Assembly (NCBI GenBank): GCA_964542425.1
Contig: CAZIUB010000092.1
Span: forward strand, 1 to 11,350
Length of the DNA: 11,350 bases
Origin: Dongia_A sp964542425
GTDB taxonomy: Bacteria > Pseudomonadota > Alphaproteobacteria > Dongiales > Dongiaceae
Direction: 5' to 3'
Part shown: positions 8,127-11,350 of the stretch, piece by piece
How the letters are laid out: each line of letters starts with the position of its first letter
How positions within the stretch are numbered: position 1 is the first letter of the stretch
Position numbers and translations under genes: made by a program
The notes under the pieces: generated by a model
Database searches by the model: none
What the model was told of the DNA's origin: nothing
What the model saw: the letters and a program-made list of their open reading frames with translations, nothing else

Positions 8127-8275
8127 TATCCGCCGTCGTGCGACTGGTTGATTCGAGCCAAATGATCCCGGAAGTCGCACGCCGGAAGGCGATTCATCAT
8201 CTCGTAACTTGCTGCCCGACTTTCGTGGAGGCATCGGAGCGATTCATGGATCACACTTTTCCGAAAGTTGGCACC
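8125..8275 (+). repeat. Palindromic repeat unit C (diverged copy)
   Basis: This third copy lies 4 kb from the other two in the same orientation. It keeps the order: AGTATCCGCCG start, a segment near TCGAGCCAAATG shared with unit B, then a second hairpin between CGACTTTCG (~8217-8225) and CGAAAGTTGGCAC (8263-8275). Its first hairpin has a new perfect 9-bp pair instead: CGTGCGACT (8137-8145) with AGTCGCACG (8173-8181). The unit starts inside the stop codon of the GGT-like gene and ends 3 bases before the ATG of the next gene, so it fills the whole gap. Confidence 0.75.
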
Positions 8276-8278
8276 GGC

Positions 8279-9193
8279 ATGATTACACGGTTTCTCCTGA
8301 CGATGATTCTTGCCAGTTGCTTGGCAGGCCCCACCCAGGCCGAGCCGGTGATCGAGGAAAGCCGGGAATCGCGGGTCACCATCGAGGACCGGGGCGGAAC
8401 GCTCGACATCCATGTCGTCAACCACCGTTTCGAGCCGGCGATCGTCGCCGACGATCGCACGGCCAAGGCGGAAATCCGGCATTTCCTGGTTGCGATCGAG
8501 ACCGATCGCACCACGCGGGAAGCAGCGGACCAGGAAACCGAGATCCTGGCATCCATTGTGCACGCAAGCGCGCGCCCGATTGGCCCCGAGGGGCTGGGCG
8601 CATCCACGCTCGACATCGCGGTGCCAGGCGACGCGGCCGCCATCAGTGGCCCGTTCCTGATAGTCACTCGCTGGGGCTGTTGCGCGCTGCAGGATTCGCA
8701 CGCCGCCTATTCATTGCTGACGGGCAAGCGCCTGTTCAGCGCCACCGGCCAAGGCGCATTCGGCGATTGGATCACCTTGGGCAGCCGGCGCCGGCCCAGC
8801 GAGAGCCGTTACGTCGCGCTCCATGTCGCGCCGACGCTCTCCGATCTCGAGGAATTGGGCGAGGACGAGCGGCGTGTGATCGCCATCACATATGCCGATA
8901 ATAGAGGCATGTTGCAGCGCCTGATCGTGACCGCGCCCGAGGACAGGAATGCCGATGCGATCCTCAATTGGATTCCCAGATTGTCTTGGGTGACTGGGGA
9001 TCAACCCGAGGGCACGGACCATGTCTTTGTCCCCAGCGATTCGCCCCCCGAGGAAACCTACAATTCGATCATTCTGCGCCTCGATCTGGATCAAGCCACG
9101 CGCATCGACATTCCCTTGGAAAAGGACCGCCTAACTACCGCCAAGGCGAGAATGCCTGAGGGATATGGACTGATCGAAGACGAAGCCCGATAG
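8279..9193 (+). CDS. Exported protein of unknown function, possibly a lipoprotein
   Basis: I do not recognise a named family. From the ATG at 8279 the protein has 304 residues and starts with a clear export signal: MITR, then the hydrophobic FLLTMILASCLAG. Two processing readings are possible. TQA|E at residue 21 fits signal peptidase I, while LASC with Cys14 fits a lipobox. The mature part is hydrophilic and looks globular, with a RWGCCALQDS segment (131-140, adjacent Cys134-Cys135) and a WITLGSRR segment (~164-171). There are no membrane helices after the signal. An in-frame ATG at 8246, inside repeat unit C, has GGAG six bases upstream and would add 11 residues ahead of the signal; the 8279 ATG has no clear ribosome site. 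It follows the GGT-like gene on the same strand and might be co-transcribed with it. Its role is unknown. Confidence 0.8.
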   Translation: MITRFLLTMILASCLAGPTQAEPVIEESRESRVTIEDRGGTLDIHVVNHRFEPAIVADDRTAKAEIRHFLVAIETDRTTREAADQETEILASIVHASARPIGPEGLGASTLDIAVPGDAAAISGPFLIVTRWGCCALQDSHAAYSLLTGKRLFSATGQGAFGDWITLGSRRRPSESRYVALHVAPTLSDLEELGEDERRVIAITYADNRGMLQRLIVTAPEDRNADAILNWIPRLSWVTGDQPEGTDHVFVPSDSPPEETYNSIILRLDLDQATRIDIPLEKDRLTTAKARMPEGYGLIEDEAR

Positions 9194-9344
9194 GGTTCCG
9201 GGCGTGGCGGGGAAGGGGCCGGAAAAAGGGGCGCGCCGGTGGGCTGTCTTGGGGACGGGGATCACCCGCCGGCGCGGCGTCTTTCAAATCCCGGGTGGAA
9301 TTTTCAGACGCAAAGGCAACAATCGCAAACATAGGGAGGTATGC

Positions 9345-9504
9345 CGTGACGGTTTCGTTGGGGACGTCCCCGTCACGATTTCAATATAGACGCTTGGCGG
9401 GGAAATCTCTGTGACCGGCAACACAAACCGGTCGCGAGCGCGAGCGCGAAAAATCTCCGCAGAAAGCAGATTGAAATCGGACAATCTCGCTAAAATTTGC
9501 GAGA
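9345..9504 (+). other. Cluster of hairpins, possible structured RNA region
   Basis: Three separate stem-loops lie here: CGTGACGG (9345-9352) with CCGTCACG (9370-9377), overlapping the 12-bp palindrome GGGGACGTCCCC (9360-9371); GACCGG (9413-9418) with CCGGTC (9428-9433); and TCTCGC (9485-9490) with GCGAGA (9499-9504). A GCGAGC-type run separates the last two. With the foldback just downstream, this suggests a structured transcript or structured DNA. I match it to no known RNA family. The preceding bases 9194-9344 are G+C-rich and hold nothing I can name. Confidence 0.35.
9346..9414 (+). CDS. Possible 22-residue leader peptide
   Basis: A GTG-initiated frame of 22 codons (VTVSLGTSPSRFQYRRLAGKSL) begins 6 bases after GGGAGG (9334-9339), one of the better ribosome-binding sites in the window. 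An ATG that follows the same site directly gives only Met-Pro-stop. The first hairpin of the structured cluster overlaps the frame. The stop TGA overlaps the GTG of the next small frame. It could be a real microprotein, a leader peptide or chance. Confidence 0.22.
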   Translation: MTVSLGTSPSRFQYRRLAGKSL

Positions 9505-9569
9505 GGCGCGCTTGGCGTGGTGAAGTCTTAAACTTGCTGGAAAAAGGGTTGGGGTGCACCCTCGCCTGA
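9411..9569 (+). CDS. Possible 52-residue small protein overlapping the leader frame
   Basis: This frame starts with GTG overlapping the stop of the preceding 22-codon frame (GTGA), a translational-coupling arrangement. The product would be basic (VTGNTNRSRARARK at the start) with a short amphipathic stretch GEVLNLLEKGLGC near the end, encoded by the left arm of the foldback. There is no recognisable domain. It has no independent ribosome site. Treat it as speculative. Confidence 0.15.
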   Translation: MTGNTNRSRARARKISAESRLKSDNLAKICERRAWRGEVLNLLEKGLGCTLA

Positions 9570-9657
9570 TCAGGCGAATCAACGAGGCCCGGTTTAGCGA
9601 CCGGCCTCCAGCAAGGGAGCACCCCAACCCTTTTTCCAGCAAGTTTAAGACTTCACC
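9519..9657. repeat. Foldback element with 39-bp perfect inverted arms and a two-hairpin head
   Basis: The left arm 9519-9557 is the exact reverse complement of the right arm 9619-9657. Pairing continues inward to 9565/9611 with two mismatches. The 61-base centre folds again: CGCCTGATCAGGCG (9563-9576) is a perfect 14-bp palindrome, and GAGGC/CGGT (9584-9588, 9590-9593) pairs with ACCG/GCCTC (9600-9603, 9604-9608) with one bulged base. The extruded form is a long stem with two head loops, like a cloverleaf. It sits between convergent genes and could act as a two-way transcription stop, although T-runs lie inside the arms and not after them. A small non-autonomous mobile element is another reading; no target duplication is visible. 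Confidence 0.85.
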
Positions 9658-9685
9658 CGTAGCGGGGTCAGCGAGTTGCACTGCG

Positions 9686-10201
9686 CTATCGGTTTAGCAT
9701 TCTCTTGGCGAATGCCAGTTGGTCAGCGCGTGAGTTCTGTCCAAAGCTTTCATGAACCTTGGTTGCTACCTCCCGATAACCTGGCAGCGCAGTTGCGGTG
9801 AGAAATTCAGGGTGGGCAATGGCGAAAAATGCCAACATTGTCTCCATCTCAGGCGTCAGTGCATTGCCTAGCGACTGATAGTACAGCGCACCAAGCGCCA
9901 GTATTCCGTCGTTCGCCTCTTCTTTGAAGTTCAGGTACTCGCCTTCGGGATCTGTATCAGCATGCTTCAGGAAGTTCGCTGGACGATTGAACTCTTTCCA
10001 AAACTTCCGCTCCATGCTCGGTTTGATATAGAGCTTAAAACCCTGGTGAATTTGTGAACCTCGATGTTCAGCCAAGTCCCTGAGAATTCGGAATGCGGCC
10101 GCCGCGAGCGTGTGGACGGCAAAGGAATCTTCGCCATCGAGAAGCAGCCCGATTGCTGCGTCGAGTTGACGTCGCGCTGCTTCCATCTTTGTAATGCCCA
10201 A
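9686..10201 (-). CDS. Uncharacterised helical protein with HEPN-like R-x6-H motif
   Basis: This 171-residue protein is predicted by eye to be mostly helical. The N-terminal part MEAARRQLDAAIGLLLDGEDSFAVHTLAAAAFRIL (6-40) forms two helices. The centre has RPANFLKHAD (73-82), where Arg73 and His80 fit the R-x4-6-H pattern of HEPN domains, many of which are RNases in toxin-antitoxin or defence systems. I recall similar NFxKHAD proteins as an uncharacterised family in alphaproteobacteria, but I cannot confirm HEPN membership. No antitoxin partner is adjacent. The start taken is TTG at 10201; an ATG at 10186 (residue 6) is the alternative, and neither has a strong ribosome site. A 60-base sample (9721-9780) is about 52 percent G+C, well below the other genes, which suggests transfer. 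It lies between the foldback and a possible att scar. Confidence 0.72.
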   Translation of the reverse strand: MGITKMEAARRQLDAAIGLLLDGEDSFAVHTLAAAAFRILRDLAEHRGSQIHQGFKLYIKPSMERKFWKEFNRPANFLKHADTDPEGEYLNFKEEANDGILALGALYYQSLGNALTPEMETMLAFFAIAHPEFLTATALPGYREVATKVHESFGQNSRADQLAFAKRMLNR

Positions 10202-10472
10202 GCCTGATGGCCTCTCGACCAGTTTTTATGGCTTCAAGAAACTACCCGTCTTTTCGCCCAACCTGGAACGCAATGGGACACGGTGGCACTTCAGGGTATA
10301 GCTAGTTGGCGGAGAGGGTGAGATTCGACTCCTTCACCCTGAAACGACTGATATTATTGACTTTTTTTGATCCAAACTGGTGATCTCGTTTAACAGTTCA
10401 GTGTAGCAATTTCAAGGCTGTTGGCACGGTCACGAGCCTTTCTCATCTGCCAACGGCGGCCGGCCGATTCCA
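10202..10472. other. Non-coding, lower-G+C spacer
   Basis: No protein gene is supported in these 271 bases. The stretch is patchily A+T-rich, including a 7-T run near 10362-10368, and contains the tRNA-like segment described separately. It also has a 7-bp stem AGGGTGA (10315-10321) with TCACCCT (10334-10340) overlapping that segment. The promoter of the minus-strand gene starting at 10201 should be here, but I cannot mark one. Confidence 0.4.
10307..10329 (-). other. tRNA-Ser 3'-end-like fragment, possible attachment-site scar
   Basis: Read on the minus strand, this segment contains GTCGAATCTCACC followed by CTCTCCGCCA. That resembles the 3' end of alphaproteobacterial tRNA-Ser: T-loop TTCGAAT, 3' acceptor strand complementary to a GGAGAGG 5' end, and CCA. 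One T-loop T is replaced and the T-stem does not pair properly. The 5' part of a tRNA is absent from the adjoining bases. Tyrosine-integrase elements commonly use this end of tRNA genes and leave such copies. It could be a chance match. Confidence 0.35.
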
Positions 10473-10687
10473 TCAGAGTAAAGTGACAGCGATCTCGTCG
10501 TTGACGGCAATCCTCACATTGGCCGTTTCGTAAATCGTGTAGCCGGTCAGCGGCTGCGTCCCTGCCGCCACCCAACCTTCGCTGGTCGCATCCAGTGTCA
10601 GCGTGTCGTTCTCGCCCGCTCCGCCCTCGATCTTCAGCACGTTGTCGAGGCTCGCGATCCCGCCCACGTCGATCACCTGGCAATCGA
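10473..10687 (-). pseudogene. C-terminal remnant of a large repeat adhesin, cut by an insertion sequence
   Basis: About 70 codons remain of what looks like the tail of a large RTX/BapA-type surface adhesin. The fragment has DVGG, LDNVLKIEGGAG, DTLTLDA, then GYTIYETANVRIAV and VTLL before the stop at 10473-10475. This pattern of Gly/Asp-rich turns and short strands ending in GYT-Y-x-V matches the closing repeats of such proteins. The in-frame residues upstream (MPKPPSDPSGR and following) belong to the insertion sequence, so the real gene was interrupted or truncated near 10687. Any remaining N-terminal part would lie beyond the right edge, past the insertion. The fragment is too short to assign an adhesin class with certainty. 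Confidence 0.5.
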
Positions 10688-11350
10688 GAGCTATCGCCGA
10701 TTCTTGGTGACGGCCTGAAGGATCAGACGGCGGCTTGGGCATGAGGTGCGTCGGGCTTGGCGGCGACCTCGACGCCGTCTGTGAACCTTACACCTTGGAT
10801 CACTTTCGGCAACTGGTTGTGGCCATCGAGGCGGCGCCAGCTTTTCTGCGCCGCCTCGACGAGCTTGAAGACCATGGCGAGGGCGGTCTTGTTTGAGAGG
10901 CAGCCTTTCGACCGGATCGTGCGGTGCCGCACGGTGGCGAAGGTGCTTTCGATCGGGTTGGTCGTGCGCAAGTGCTTCCAATGCTCGGCGGGGAAGTCGT
11001 AGAAGGCGAGCAGAGCATCGCGGTCTTTGTTCAGGCAATCGACGGCCTTCCAGTATTTGACCCCGTAGGCCTCGGTAAAGGCTTCGAATGCGACCACGAC
11101 ATCCTTCATGGTCTCGGCCATCCAGATCTCCTGGAGCGCGCGCTTGGCCTTGGAGTGAAGGCTCTTCGGCAGCTTGTTCAAGACGTTCGCGGTCTTGTGC
11201 ACCCAGCAGCGTTGCTCGCGGGTGTTCGGCCAGACCTCGCCCAGCGCCTTCCAGAAGCCGAGCGCGCCATCGGCCACCGCAAGCTCCGGCGCCATCGTCA
11301 GGCCGCGGCGTTTCAGATCGAGCAGCAGATCGCGCCACGATTGGGCGCTC
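10688..11350 (-). mobile_element. IS256-family insertion sequence, right portion only
   Basis: The transposase identifies the family. The proposed outer end is GAGCTATCGCC at 10688-10698, followed by TTCTTGGTGA, 35 bases beyond the transposase stop. The adhesin reading ends here, which supports the boundary. The other terminal repeat lies outside the window, so the inverted repeat and the 8-9-bp target duplication cannot be checked. The exact end may be off by a few bases. Confidence 0.65.
10723..11350 (-). CDS. IS256-family transposase, C-terminal part (runs off the window)
   Basis: This is a DDE transposase of the IS256 (Mutator-like) family, which moves its own element. The visible 208 residues cover the second half. 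The segment begins SAQSWRDLLLDLKRRGL, then VADGALGFWKALGEVWP, where the Asp in ADGALGF is the second catalytic Asp, then QRCWVHKTANVLNKLPKS, the family's C-x2-H signature. TTNPIESTFATVRHRT near 11293-295 bases before the stop carries the catalytic Glu, and KGCLSNKTALAMVFKL follows. The first Asp and the N-terminus lie outside the window. No frameshift or internal stop is seen, so the copy may be active. The ATG at 11295 is internal and not the start. Confidence 0.93.
   Translation of the reverse strand, partial: SAQSWRDLLLDLKRRGLTMAPELAVADGALGFWKALGEVWPNTREQRCWVHKTANVLNKLPKSLHSKAKRALQEIWMAETMKDVVVAFEAFTEAYGVKYWKAVDCLNKDRDALLAFYDFPAEHWKHLRTTNPIESTFATVRHRTIRSKGCLSNKTALAMVFKLVEAAQKSWRRLDGHNQLPKVIQGVRFTDGVEVAAKPDAPHAQAAV

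Noticed and set aside
9284..9622. 112-codon minus-strand frame through the structured region
   Set aside because: It runs across hairpins and most of the foldback, has no ribosome site I can see, and shows no domain. It is most likely chance openness.
9519..9657. Foldback as an integron attC site
   Set aside because: I see no R-Y-Y-Y-A-A-C / G-T-T-R-R-R-Y core sites at the ends, the arms are perfectly paired unlike attC, and no integrase gene is present.
10300..10410. Complete tRNA gene on the minus strand
   Set aside because: Only a 3'-end-like piece is present. There is no 5' acceptor strand, D-arm or anticodon arm, and the T-stem does not pair.

Overview
The window reads as chromosomal DNA from a G+C-rich alphaproteobacterium, perhaps Rhodospirillales or a relative. 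This is inferred from GC-biased codons, from long open frames opposite most real genes, and from the gene families present. There is no rRNA gene, no CRISPR array and no complete tRNA gene. Seven apparently intact protein genes are well supported, plus one partial transposase and one gene remnant.

Bases 1-1447 hold a universal stress protein (192-620) and a GNAT acetyltransferase (872-1426), both on the + strand. The GNAT gene converges with a minus-strand pair. In that pair a CHASE2-domain class III adenylate cyclase (4227-6467) lies upstream of a CPA1-type Na+/H+ antiporter with a C-terminal cyclic-nucleotide-binding domain (1448-3928). The order and domains suggest a local cAMP circuit: the cyclase senses something outside the membrane, and the antiporter's cytoplasmic domain reads the nucleotide. 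The gap between the two genes is almost entirely two tandem ~142-bp palindromic repeat units. A third, diverged unit fills the gap between the next two + strand genes, a gamma-glutamyltransferase-like Ntn-hydrolase (6534-8126) and an exported protein of unknown function (8279-9193). The hydrolase gene is divergent from the cyclase, with a 66-bp shared upstream region.

From 9194 the character changes. Bases 9194-9685 hold no convincing protein gene but are dense in secondary structure, ending in a foldback with 39-bp perfect arms (9519-9657). Next comes a minus-strand gene of lower G+C (9686-10201) for an uncharacterised helical protein with a HEPN-like R-x6-H motif. Beyond it are a 23-bp segment resembling the 3' end of tRNA-Ser (10307-10329), the C-terminal scrap of a large repeat adhesin (10473-10687), and the right part of an IS256-family insertion sequence whose transposase runs off the window (10723-11350). 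This right third looks like a patch of insertion, integration and decay.

The most interesting signals are the cyclase/cAMP-binding antiporter pairing, the repeat family that fits flush between codirectional genes, and the structured DNA or RNA at 9333-9657.
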